Shown piece by piece: positions 56,744-64,000 of a stretch of 64,000 bases of DNA. A program made the position numbers and the translations under genes. Within the stretch, counting starts at the first letter, position 1. Each line of letters begins with the position of its first letter. Source of the stretch: Leifsonia shinshuensis (GTDB taxonomy: Bacteria > Actinomycetota > Actinomycetes > Actinomycetales > Microbacteriaceae); assembly GCF_022606355.1 (NCBI RefSeq), contig NZ_JAHHZQ010000001.1, positions 930,001-994,000 on the forward strand, in the 5' to 3' direction. The notes under the pieces were generated by a model. That model was not told the origin of the DNA. It saw only the letters and a program-made list of their open reading frames with translations, and searched no databases.

Positions 56744-58275
56744 CAGCGGACCCTCACTCTCGGGTCGAGTGCGGCGTAGGACAAGTCGGCCAGGAAGTTG
56801 AACAGGATCGCCATGACCGCGATGACGAGGAAGTACGCCATCACCGGGTTCAGGTCGCCGCGCTGCAGTCCTGCATTGAACAGGGACCCCATGCCCGGGA
56901 TCGCGAACACCTTCTCGGTGATGATCGCACCACCGAGCAGGGCGCCGACATCGAAGGCGACGAGAGTGGTGATCGGGATGAGCATGTTGCGGAACGCGTG
57001 GCGGACCACGACGGTGCGCTCCGGAAGGCCCTTGGCGCGCGCGGTGCGGATGAAGTCCTGGCCGAGCACCTCCAGCATGCCGGCGCGCGAGTAGCGCGTG
57101 TACGACGCGAACGAGATCAGCAGCAGCGCGATCGTCGGGAGCGCCAGGTGGGTGAAGGTGTCGAGACCGGTCACCCACATGTCGCCGGTCAGGCCGGGAG
57201 TGGACGAACCGACGGTGGCGATCGGGCGGCCGTTGGTCTCCTGGAAATACGTCGGCCAGGCCTGCATGAAGCGGTCGACGATGATCAGGAAGCCCGAGAC
57301 GATGGTCACGAGCACCGCGACGCGCATGTTCTGGCCGCGGTCGTAGCCTCCCACGAACCAGCCGATCGCGAGGCTGACGAGGATCGCGACGATCGCGAGG
57401 ATGGCGATCGTGGCAGGGGTCGAGATGTTGAACAGCCACTGCAGCCCGAAGTAGCACACCAGCGAGACCGCGCCGGCGATGCTCGCGGCGATGAGCGCCC
57501 GGCGGCTCTGCAGCCCCGCGGTCAGCGCCGTCGCGCCGATCACGGTACCGGCGATCAGGATGATCATCACCACCGGTCCGAGACCGGGGTGCAGGAACCA
57601 GTTGGTCGCGCTCATCAGGAGCAGGACGCCCGCCGTCGCCACACCGGACACGCCGAAGGTGACGGCTCGGCGACGCATGTCGCCACCGATGAGCGATTGC
57701 CAGATCAGCCCGGCCACCACCCCGATCAGGACCGCGACCCACCAGGGGATCGTCGGACCCGCCAGGAAGTTGTTGAAGCCGATGGCGACGAACTCCTTGA
57801 GGAGCACGGCGACGAGGAACGCCGGGAGCGAGTACAGGAAGAAGCTGAGGAACGTGACGACGTTGTCGAGTCCGCTGTACTGCCGCAGGGCGGTCACGAT
57901 GCCGATGGTGACACCGAGGAGGATCGCGAGGATGAGCGCGACGGTGACCAGCTGAACGGTCGAGGTGAGCGCCTGCGGGAGGATGTCCACCACCTTCGCG
58001 TTCGAGATGGTCGATCCCAGGTCGCACGAGTTGGCGAACGGGATGAGGCACTTGGCCGCGCCTCCCAGCCAGAGCAGCCACCGCAACGGCGGGGCGATGT
58101 CGAGCTGGAGGAGCTGGATGCGCGCATTGATGAGCTGCGTCTTATTGGGGTTGTTGCTGCTTCGCAGGTCCGCGAGCGGGTCGGCGCTGTACGCGACCAG
58201 CATGTACATCAGGAACGAAGCGGCGATGATGATGAGCACTGAGACCAGAAGGCGTCTCAGGATGAAACTCGCCAT
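56743..58275 (-). CDS. Enlarged oligopeptide ABC transporter permease (DppB/OppB type)
   Basis: A 510-residue permease, against about 310-340 in the family. The N-terminal helix (FILRRLLVSVLIIIAASF) and the C-terminal permease core with EAA motif GQDFIRTARAKGLPERTVVV near 405 are standard. Between about residues 175 and 340 there is an insertion carrying roughly five or six extra hydrophobic segments. I chose the ATG at 58275 (MASFILRR) over one 33 nt upstream. Second gene after the solute-binding protein. Confidence 0.92.
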   Translation of the reverse strand: MASFILRRLLVSVLIIIAASFLMYMLVAYSADPLADLRSSNNPNKTQLINARIQLLQLDIAPPLRWLLWLGGAAKCLIPFANSCDLGSTISNAKVVDILPQALTSTVQLVTVALILAILLGVTIGIVTALRQYSGLDNVVTFLSFFLYSLPAFLVAVLLKEFVAIGFNNFLAGPTIPWWVAVLIGVVAGLIWQSLIGGDMRRRAVTFGVSGVATAGVLLLMSATNWFLHPGLGPVVMIILIAGTVIGATALTAGLQSRRALIAASIAGAVSLVCYFGLQWLFNISTPATIAILAIVAILVSLAIGWFVGGYDRGQNMRVAVLVTIVSGFLIIVDRFMQAWPTYFQETNGRPIATVGSSTPGLTGDMWVTGLDTFTHLALPTIALLLISFASYTRYSRAGMLEVLGQDFIRTARAKGLPERTVVVRHAFRNMLIPITTLVAFDVGALLGGAIITEKVFAIPGMGSLFNAGLQRGDLNPVMAYFLVIAVMAILFNFLADLSYAALDPRVRVR

Positions 58276-58391
58276 AGGTTCAAAACCTTCACTGACAGGG
58301 CGCGCCATGAAACGGGTTGGGCGGCGGAGCGGGGGCTCGCCTGGCGCGAAATCGAGGTAACGGTCGGGTCACGACCGCCGACTACATGATA

Positions 58392-58458
58392 ACGGGGCGT
58401 CGACTCGAAGCCGACGCCCCGTCGCAGGAGAGTGCCCGGGGGTCCCCCGGGCACTCTC
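58392..58458 (-). terminator. Two tandem hairpins between solute-binding and permease genes
   Basis: ACGGGGCGTCG (58392-58402) pairs with 58412-58422 over 11 bp. GAGAGTGCCCGGGGG (58428-58442) pairs with 58444-58458 over 15 bp around a single T. Both lie just past the solute-binding gene stop. They could partly terminate or protect its mRNA, so more binding protein is made than permease. Confidence 0.75.
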
Positions 58459-58469
58459 ACTGTCGAGCG

Positions 58470-60263
58470 TTACTTCGCGGTCGAGGACTTGACGGTCCAC
58501 TCCCAGAAGTTCCAGAACGGGCCGTTCTGGTTGCCCATGTACTTCACACCGTCGACGCGGGCGTTGACGCCGAACACGCCAGGCAGCTGGAACAGCGGCA
58601 GACCGTAGAACTGCGAGAAGGCGGTCTTGTCGATGTTCTTCTCGAGCGAGACGAGCTTGCTGTTGTCGAGCGTGGTCTGGGTGGCCAGAGCGTCGTCGTT
58701 CGCCGCGGAGAAGCGGTTGTAGTTACCGCCACCGTTGGTGGTGAACAGCTGCGGGATCTGCGAGGTGCCGGCTCCCGGGCTGATCCAGCCGAAGAGCGAC
58801 GCGTCGTAGTTGCCACCCGGGAGGAGCTTGCTCCAGTCGGGCGAACCGGCGTCGACGACCTTGAAGCCGGCCTTGGCGGCGGAGGTCGAGATCGCCTGGA
58901 ACTCGTCGACACGGTTCGGGTTGTTCGTGTTGTACAGGATTCGAACGGTCGGGGTGGCACCGGCGAGCAGCGCCTTGGCGCCCTCGATGTCGACCTTGTC
59001 GAAGTTGCTCGAACCGTTGTTCTTCACGGAGTCGCCGTACTCGGGCTGCTGGTTCGGCAGCCAGATCTGCGAGTTGAGGACCTTCGCCTTCGGGTTCACC
59101 GGGGTGACGATCGAGTCGAGGATCTGCTGACGCGGGATCGTCTTGAGGAACGCCTCACGGACCTTCGGGTCGGCGAAGACCTGCGAACCGAAGTTCAGGT
59201 CGAGGTGGTCGTACGACGCCTGGTCGCCGGTCAGGACCTTCGCGGTCGTCTGCTTGAGAGCAGTGAGCGTGTCAGCCGAGGCCTGCGGGTTGATGATGTC
59301 GACCTCACCGTTCTGGAGAGCGGTGACCTGGGCGTTGGCGTCCGGGATGATGCGGAACACGATCTTGTCCACGTTCGGCTTGAGTCCGCCGTCGTAGTAC
59401 TTGTTCTGCGTCATCGTGAGCGACTGGCCGGGGGTCCACGACGAGACGACGAACGGGCCGGAGGAGACCAGCAGGTCCTTGTCGGTCGGGAACGCGGTCA
59501 CGTCGTAGCCGGTGTTGACGAAGTCGGCGGCCTTCTTCAGGGTCGCGTTGGCGGTGACCGGGGCGTCGGGGTTGCCCTTCGGCAGCGTCTTCAGCAGCTT
59601 GGTCAGGTCGGCGGCCGACGAGAGGCCCGCCTTCTTGGCCACGATGTGCGCGGGCTGCGCGATCGGGTTGACGAGCTCCCAGTCCACGTACGGCGTGGAG
59701 TACTTCAGGGTGATCGACGTGTTGTTGTCGCCCACGGTCGGGAACGCGGTCGAGTCGATGCCCGCCGTCGAACCCGCGATGGAGAAGTACTGCGTGCCGC
59801 TGGTGACGTTGCCCTGGTTGTCGAACTTCGCCGAGTCGTAGTAACCGGAGGCGATGGCCCAGCCGAGGATCATGTCGTCAGCGGTGACGGGCTGCCCATC
59901 GGACCACTTGTCGTTCTTGTTCAGGGTGTACTTGACGGTCAGCGGGCTGTCCGAGATCTTCTCGAACTTGCCGAACTTGTCGTCGTGAACGATCTTGTAG
60001 TTGTTGTCGATGTACTGGAAACCAGTTCCGTACGACCCGTCGAGGTAGCCGACCTGGCCGTTGGTGTCCAGGTTGCCCTGCGGGGTCTGCGAGTTGAACG
60101 AGGTGAAGTCGTTCACGACAGCGACCGTCACGGTGCCGCCCTTGGCTGCGGACGAGGTGCCCGTGCTGCCGGACGTGGTGCAGGCCGACAGCGCGAGCGC
60201 GGCTACACCGGCGACGGCGACGGCGCTGACCGCGTACCTGACCTTTCTTCCCTTGATGTGCAA
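58470..60263 (-). CDS. Family 5 extracellular solute-binding lipoprotein (oligopeptide)
   Basis: A 597-residue substrate-binding lipoprotein of the OppA/DppA family; lipobox LSAC with Cys28. Features include KYTLNKNDKWSDGQPVTADD near residue 110 and the two lobes expected for peptide binding. The start is TTG at 60263 with AGGAGG 4 nt upstream. It leads the transporter operon; the hairpins at 58392-58458 separate it from the permeases. The exact peptide or other ligand cannot be read from the sequence. Confidence 0.92.
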   Translation of the reverse strand: MHIKGRKVRYAVSAVAVAGVAALALSACTTSGSTGTSSAAKGGTVTVAVVNDFTSFNSQTPQGNLDTNGQVGYLDGSYGTGFQYIDNNYKIVHDDKFGKFEKISDSPLTVKYTLNKNDKWSDGQPVTADDMILGWAIASGYYDSAKFDNQGNVTSGTQYFSIAGSTAGIDSTAFPTVGDNNTSITLKYSTPYVDWELVNPIAQPAHIVAKKAGLSSAADLTKLLKTLPKGNPDAPVTANATLKKAADFVNTGYDVTAFPTDKDLLVSSGPFVVSSWTPGQSLTMTQNKYYDGGLKPNVDKIVFRIIPDANAQVTALQNGEVDIINPQASADTLTALKQTTAKVLTGDQASYDHLDLNFGSQVFADPKVREAFLKTIPRQQILDSIVTPVNPKAKVLNSQIWLPNQQPEYGDSVKNNGSSNFDKVDIEGAKALLAGATPTVRILYNTNNPNRVDEFQAISTSAAKAGFKVVDAGSPDWSKLLPGGNYDASLFGWISPGAGTSQIPQLFTTNGGGNYNRFSAANDDALATQTTLDNSKLVSLEKNIDKTAFSQFYGLPLFQLPGVFGVNARVDGVKYMGNQNGPFWNFWEWTVKSSTAK

Positions 60264-60377
60264 TGTTCCTCCTGTGCGAAGTGTGCGACGGCACGGGCAT
60301 GCGAGAGCACCCGAACCCCGCGGGATAAGAACAACCTAGGTACCGTTGAGTGGGAATGCAAAATGAGGCTGGAAAAC

Positions 60378-60393
60378 GTTACACAGTGGTAAC
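60378..60393. promoter_or_regulatory. GTTAC-N6-GTAAC inverted repeat in the divergent promoter region
   Basis: An inverted repeat with 5-bp arms lies between the solute-binding gene and the CPBP gene. Downstream of it on the minus strand are a candidate -35 TTTGCA and -10 TAGGTT, so a regulator bound here would sit upstream of that promoter. Confidence 0.35.
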
Positions 60394-60543
60394 TCAGTCG
60401 GCGGATCGTTGCGCGAGGCCCGCCGAAACAGCGATCTGCGAGCGTGAAACGCAAGAAATCGCGCGCTTCGCGCATTCGCGGGGTGGTATTCGCGCATGTA
60501 CAACGTGTCGCCGCGCGCGGCGAGGGCCTGGCAGGATGCACAT

Positions 60544-61371
60544 ATGAGCAGTGAGCCGACCGCGGCTGCCCCGACGCCGGGCGCCAGCGCCACCTGGAGC
60601 GGCGAAGTCCCCGTCGAGCGCGGCGGTCGCCCCCGCCTCTGGTGGGAGGTCGCGATCGTCCTCGGCCTCTCGCTCGGCCAGTCCGCAGTGTACTCGATCG
60701 TCTCGATCATCGACCGTTCCACGCAGAGCACCCCGCTGGCCGACCAGACGGCGCAGGTGAACCCGTCCCAGTCGAGCCGGCAGGCCTTCGACTTCCTCTA
60801 TCAGTTCCTCGGCAACGCGTTCCCGCTGTTCGCCGTCGCACTGGTGATCTTCCTCCTCTGGCAGCCACAGCGCAGCGGCTTCCGCCGGATCGGCTTCGAC
60901 CTGAGCCGGCCGGGACGCGACCTCGGCGGCGGCGTGCTGCTCTTCCTGGTCATCGGCGTCCCCGGCATCCTCTTCTACGCCCTCGGCCGGGTGCTCGGGC
61001 TGACGGTGCAGGTGCAGGCCTCACCGCTCGACACCTATTGGTGGACGGTTCCCATCCTGATCTTCGCGGCACTGCGCGCCGGACTGCAGGAGGAGGTGAT
61101 CATCGTCGGCTACCTCTTCACGCGCCTGCGGCAGCTGGGATGGTCGAAGTGGACGATCATCCTCTCGGCCGCCGTGCTGCGCGGCAGCTACCACCTGTAC
61201 CAGGGCTTCGGCCCGTTCGTCGGCAACGCGATCATGGGGGTGGTCTTCGGCTGGTGCTACACGCGCTGGGGTCGGGTGATGCCGCTCGTCGTCGCGCACG
61301 TCATCATCGACATCGTCTCGTTCGTCGGCTATCCCCTCGCCGTCGCCCTCTGGCCCCACATCTTCGCGTGA
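60544..61371 (+). CDS. CPBP family intramembrane metalloprotease homologue
   Basis: A 275-residue membrane protein with about eight helices, of the CPBP (CaaX protease/bacteriocin-processing) family. Glu183-Glu184 (QEEVIIVGY), His217 (SYHLYQG) and His252/Asp256 (AHVIID) correspond to the catalytic motifs. The Arg of motif EExxxR is absent (Val here), and the aromatic of FxxxH is replaced by Arg. Activity is therefore plausible but not certain. Start at the ATG at 60544; an in-frame ATG 48 nt upstream is less likely. CAGGAT 6 nt before it is a weak -10. Confidence 0.88.
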   Translation: MSSEPTAAAPTPGASATWSGEVPVERGGRPRLWWEVAIVLGLSLGQSAVYSIVSIIDRSTQSTPLADQTAQVNPSQSSRQAFDFLYQFLGNAFPLFAVALVIFLLWQPQRSGFRRIGFDLSRPGRDLGGGVLLFLVIGVPGILFYALGRVLGLTVQVQASPLDTYWWTVPILIFAALRAGLQEEVIIVGYLFTRLRQLGWSKWTIILSAAVLRGSYHLYQGFGPFVGNAIMGVVFGWCYTRWGRVMPLVVAHVIIDIVSFVGYPLAVALWPHIFA

Positions 61372-61376
61372 ACGCC

Positions 61377-61409
61377 GGTGCCCCGCCCGCGTGAGGCGAG
61401 CGGGGCACC
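61377..61409. terminator. Bidirectional hairpin between the CPBP and RCC1-like genes
   Basis: GGTGCCCCGC (61377-61386) and GCGGGGCACC (61400-61409) form a perfect 10-bp stem between two convergent genes. Confidence 0.7.
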
Positions 61410-61426
61410 TGGGCGACGGCCTGCGC

Positions 61427-63061
61427 CTAGCCCTCGACGATCACCGCGTAGCTGTCCATGTAGGTCCCCGCGATGTCGACCGCGGGGCCCGGCAGCGGGA
61501 CCTGGGTCATGGTCACGGTGTTGCCCGCGGTCACGCCCGTGCCGGGACCACCGGTGTCGTTCTTCCCCGCGAAGTACACGGAGCCGTCGGTCATGAGGTA
61601 CAGACCGCCCTCGCCACCGAACTCGATGTGCTTGATCGTCTTGCCGGTCGGGACGATGACCCGCGACCAGACGTTCGCACTGGCCGCGGCGGTGCCGATG
61701 CTCCCGTAACCTGTCGTGTTGTTGCCGGCCATGTAGATCACACCGTCCTCGGCCTTCGCGAACACCGACTCCAGGTCGGAGGCGTTGACCCAGATCTTCA
61801 CCACGCGCTTGCCCTCGGGCCGCGTCAGCGGCACGGCGACCCCGGAGACCGCACCCTTCGCCCCGAGGCCGGGGAGCTGACCGTAGGTGTTCTTTCCCGC
61901 GCCCCACAGGTTGCCCGCGCTGTCCAGGTAGACCGAGGAATCCTGGGTGGCGTGGGCCTCGACGATGTTCTTCAGGGGCGCACCGCTCGCCGTGACCGTC
62001 TGCGCCGCGAGGTACTGCTGGTTCTCCTTGCCGTTGTTCCCCATCGCCTGCCGCTGGTTGGCTCCGGCGTTCCAGACGGTCCCGTCGCTCAGGAGGTAGA
62101 GCGCGCGCCACCAGCCGGCGTCGCTGACCGAGACGATCGTCTTTCCCGGGTTGCGGGCGAGGATCTCCAGACCGACCGGAACGTAGCCGTTGTAGCCCTT
62201 CTGCGTTCCGGCGGTGCTTCCATCGTTGATCGAGAAGTTGCCGCCGGGGTTGTTGCCGACGCCGTGGAGGCGGCCGTCGGCGTCGAAGGTGAAGATCGTC
62301 GAATCGAGACAGGAGTTCGCCTGGCCGAAACGGCTCGCGGAGAACGTGCGGCCGTCGAGTGTCTTGGCGGGCCCCTGCGGACCCTTGGTACCCGAGCTCG
62401 CCGTGCCGTTGTCGGCCAGGACTCCATACGCGTTGTACCCGGTCGCGAAGATCGTCCCACTCGTGGTGATGGCGTGGAACGTGCCGTGGGCGCCGGTGAT
62501 GGCGGTGTACTTCTCGTTCCCCAGCCAACGGCTCGGAACGGTTCGCGTGCCCGCTCGGCCATCGCCGACCTCGCCGGAGTAGTTGTAGCCCCACGCGTAG
62601 ACCCCGCCTGCTGCGGCCCCGTCGACGGTCAGGAACGCGTGAGCGAGCGCTGTCGAGTACCGGACGGTCACCGCGACCGCTTTGCCCCCGGGCACGCCGA
62701 CACTGCTGATGCCGGAGATCCTGACGCTCTCGAGGGTGCCCGTCGCCGCGAACTCCCGGGACACCGATCCGTCTGAGAACTTCAGGGGGTCGACAGACAC
62801 GGAGATGAGGGTCCCGGGCGGAACGGGGTTCTTGCCGTTCGACGTCACGGAGATCACGACATCCCCGAAGGTCTCGCCGGAGCGCACCGCAGGGGGTGTC
62901 GTGAGGAACTCGATCGTCGGCGTCTCCGGAGTTCCCGGAGACGAGACGGCGTGAGCGGGTGAGGCGGCCGACAGGACGATCGCGGGGGTCGTCCACGCGG
63001 CCGCGCCGACGATCGTGCGCCGGGAGATCGAGCGGGTCGGCGATTCGGGCTGCGGGTTCAT
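61427..63061 (-). CDS. Tat-exported RCC1-like beta-propeller protein
   Basis: A 544-residue secreted protein. A Tat signal (SRRTIVGAAAW at 13-23, then AHA near 36-38) is followed by a ~100-residue beta domain and seven RCC1-type repeats starting near residues 154, 204, 265, 329, 386, 442 and 495 (for example VYAWGYNYSGEVGDG, LWGAGKNTYGQLPGLG, VYFAGKNDTGGPGTG). No enzyme motif is visible; binding is the likely role. The ATG at 63061 has GAGGAG 5 nt upstream. It is transcribed alone. Confidence 0.87.
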   Translation of the reverse strand: MNPQPESPTRSISRRTIVGAAAWTTPAIVLSAASPAHAVSSPGTPETPTIEFLTTPPAVRSGETFGDVVISVTSNGKNPVPPGTLISVSVDPLKFSDGSVSREFAATGTLESVRISGISSVGVPGGKAVAVTVRYSTALAHAFLTVDGAAAGGVYAWGYNYSGEVGDGRAGTRTVPSRWLGNEKYTAITGAHGTFHAITTSGTIFATGYNAYGVLADNGTASSGTKGPQGPAKTLDGRTFSASRFGQANSCLDSTIFTFDADGRLHGVGNNPGGNFSINDGSTAGTQKGYNGYVPVGLEILARNPGKTIVSVSDAGWWRALYLLSDGTVWNAGANQRQAMGNNGKENQQYLAAQTVTASGAPLKNIVEAHATQDSSVYLDSAGNLWGAGKNTYGQLPGLGAKGAVSGVAVPLTRPEGKRVVKIWVNASDLESVFAKAEDGVIYMAGNNTTGYGSIGTAAASANVWSRVIVPTGKTIKHIEFGGEGGLYLMTDGSVYFAGKNDTGGPGTGVTAGNTVTMTQVPLPGPAVDIAGTYMDSYAVIVEG

Positions 63062-63217
63062 GACGCTCCTCAGGAGAAGGGGGGAAGGGTGACGCATTCC
63101 TGAGCGGATCGCACTGGAATGCCGCACCTAGCATTGAGCACTCCACGAGCATTGAGTGGCATCGGGGCCCACTCTGAGTGCTGCGCGCGCAGAACTGAGG
63201 GCAGCCTCCCGAAACAG

Positions 63218-63252
63218 GAACCGCCTCCGATCGAGGTGATCGGAGGCGGTTC
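63218..63252 (-). terminator. gcvP terminator hairpin
   Basis: GAACCGCCTCCGATC (63218-63232) and its complement (63238-63252) form a perfect 15-bp stem with a 5-nt loop, 22 nt past the gcvP stop. Confidence 0.8.
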
Positions 63253-63274
63253 AGAGGCCGTGCGCGCGGGAGGT

Positions 63275-64000
63275 CTAGGCGAAGGCCTCGGGCGGCGGGC
63301 AGGCGCAGAACAGGTTGCGGTCGCCGTAGGCCTGGTCGATGCGCCGCACGGGAGGCCAGTACTTGTTGCGCACCAGAGTCGGCACCGGGTAGACGGCCTG
63401 CTCACGGGTGTAGGCGTGATCCCAGCTCGACGACACCACGGACTCCGCGGTGTGCGGGGCGCCGCGCAGCGGGTTGTCGTCGGCCGGCCACTCCCCCGCC
63501 GCCACCGCGTCGGCCTCCGCCTTGATGGCGATCATGGCCGTCACGAAGCGGTCGAGCTCGGCGAGGTCTTCGCTCTCCGTCGGCTCGACCATCAGCGTGC
63601 CGGCCACCGGGAACGACATCGTCGGGGCGTGGAAGCCGAAGTCGATGAGCCGCTTGGCGACGTCGTCGACGGTGACACCGGTGCGCTCGGTGAGGGGCCG
63701 GACGTCGAGGATGCACTCGTGCGCGACGAGGCCGTTGTCGCCCGCGTAGAGCACGGGGTAGTGCTCCCGCAGCCGGGCCGCGACATAGTTCGCCGCGAGC
63801 ACGGCGGCGCCGGTGGCGTCGGTGAGCCCCTCCGCCCCCATCATCCGCACGTAGGCCCAACTGATCGGGAGGATGCTCGGGCTGCCGTAGGGCGCCGCTG
63901 AGACGGGGCCCCCGCCGTGGACGATCCGGCCGTCCGCGCCCTCGCCGGCGAGCACATGCGTCGCATCCTGAGCGAGCGGGTGCCCCGGCAGGAACGGCGC
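63275..64000 (-). CDS. gcvP: Glycine dehydrogenase (decarboxylating) GcvP, C-terminal part
   Basis: The P-protein of the glycine cleavage system, which decarboxylates glycine with PLP. Only the last 241 codons lie in the window; the frame runs off the right edge, with the start outside. APFLPGHPL at the edge, [32 protein letters not shown] and the C-terminal [21 protein letters not shown] are characteristic. The PLP lysine would lie beyond the edge. Confidence 0.95.
   Translation of the reverse strand, partial: APFLPGHPLAQDATHVLAGEGADGRIVHGGGPVSAAPYGSPSILPISWAYVRMMGAEGLTDATGAAVLAANYVAARLREHYPVLYAGDNGLVAHECILDVRPLTERTGVTVDDVAKRLIDFGFHAPTMSFPVAGTLMVEPTESEDLAELDRFVTAMIAIKAEADAVAAGEWPADDNPLRGAPHTAESVVSSSWDHAYTREQAVYPVPTLVRNKYWPPVRRIDQAYGDRNLFCACPPPEAFA

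Overview
The window is high-GC actinobacterial chromosome. Actinobacterial gene neighbourhoods, B-type genes such as clgR beside pgsA/cinA, 7Fe ferredoxin next to dapC, and EfeUOB under a DtxR/IdeR-type iron box all fit. Protein character and gene order suggest Microbacteriaceae, perhaps close to Leifsonia; this assignment is an inference because there is no rRNA or tRNA gene here. I call 57 protein genes, most on the minus strand. No tRNA, rRNA, CRISPR array, insertion sequence, prophage or replication origin was seen, and the window reads as core chromosome with small accessory patches.

Layout. 0.1-3.4 kb: metF-metE methionine operon. 3.7-17.1 kb: a housekeeping block (hflX, an rRNA-type methyltransferase, dapF-miaA-miaB, recX-recA, a DUF3046 gene, clgR, cinA-pgsA-ftsK) whose order broadly follows the recA region of mycobacteria. 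17.1-20.7 kb: an acetyltransferase and a three-gene MacB-like ABC exporter. 20.7-30 kb: rnj-dapA, thioredoxin-DUF4395-OsmC, a TIGR01777 epimerase, dapB, a histidine phosphatase and an M16 protease. 30-32 kb: a TetR regulator and an aldo/keto reductase, separated by an unusual cluster of CTCCGGAG palindromes. 32.2-40.8 kb: a likely leucine/isovalerate catabolic operon (accD1-accA1-acyl-CoA dehydrogenase, then scoA-scoB-MaoC-CitE) with a divergent TetR gene and two matching operators. 40.9-46.6 kb: penicillin-acylase family hydrolase, gltA, dapC, fdxA. 47-50.6 kb: the iron-regulated efeUOB uptake operon. 51-60.3 kb: typA and an oligopeptide ABC transporter (substrate-binding protein, two permeases and a double ATPase) interrupted by an opposite-strand PH-domain gene. 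60.5-64 kb: a CPBP membrane protease homologue, a Tat-exported RCC1-like propeller, and the 3' part of gcvP.

How it fits together. dapA, dapB, dapC and dapF are all present but in four separate transcription units, so lysine/DAP synthesis is scattered. The carboxylase cluster would take isovaleryl-CoA to HMG-CoA, split it to acetyl-CoA and acetoacetate, and activate the acetoacetate; the acetyl-CoA feeds the nearby citrate synthase. recA carries a near-consensus SOS box.

Most notable: (i) MiaA has no ATG, GTG or TTG between the miaB stop and its P-loop, implying either a 148-nt overlap with miaB or a CTGA-coupled start; (ii) RecX carries a repeat-containing N-terminal extension; (iii) six evenly spaced CTCCGGAG elements lie between two convergent genes; (iv) at least nine genes have a TANNNT-type -10 box 6-7 nt before the start codon, the geometry of leaderless transcripts; (v) a secreted RCC1-like protein has seven predicted blades; (vi) an oligopeptide permease is enlarged by about 170 residues of extra membrane segments.
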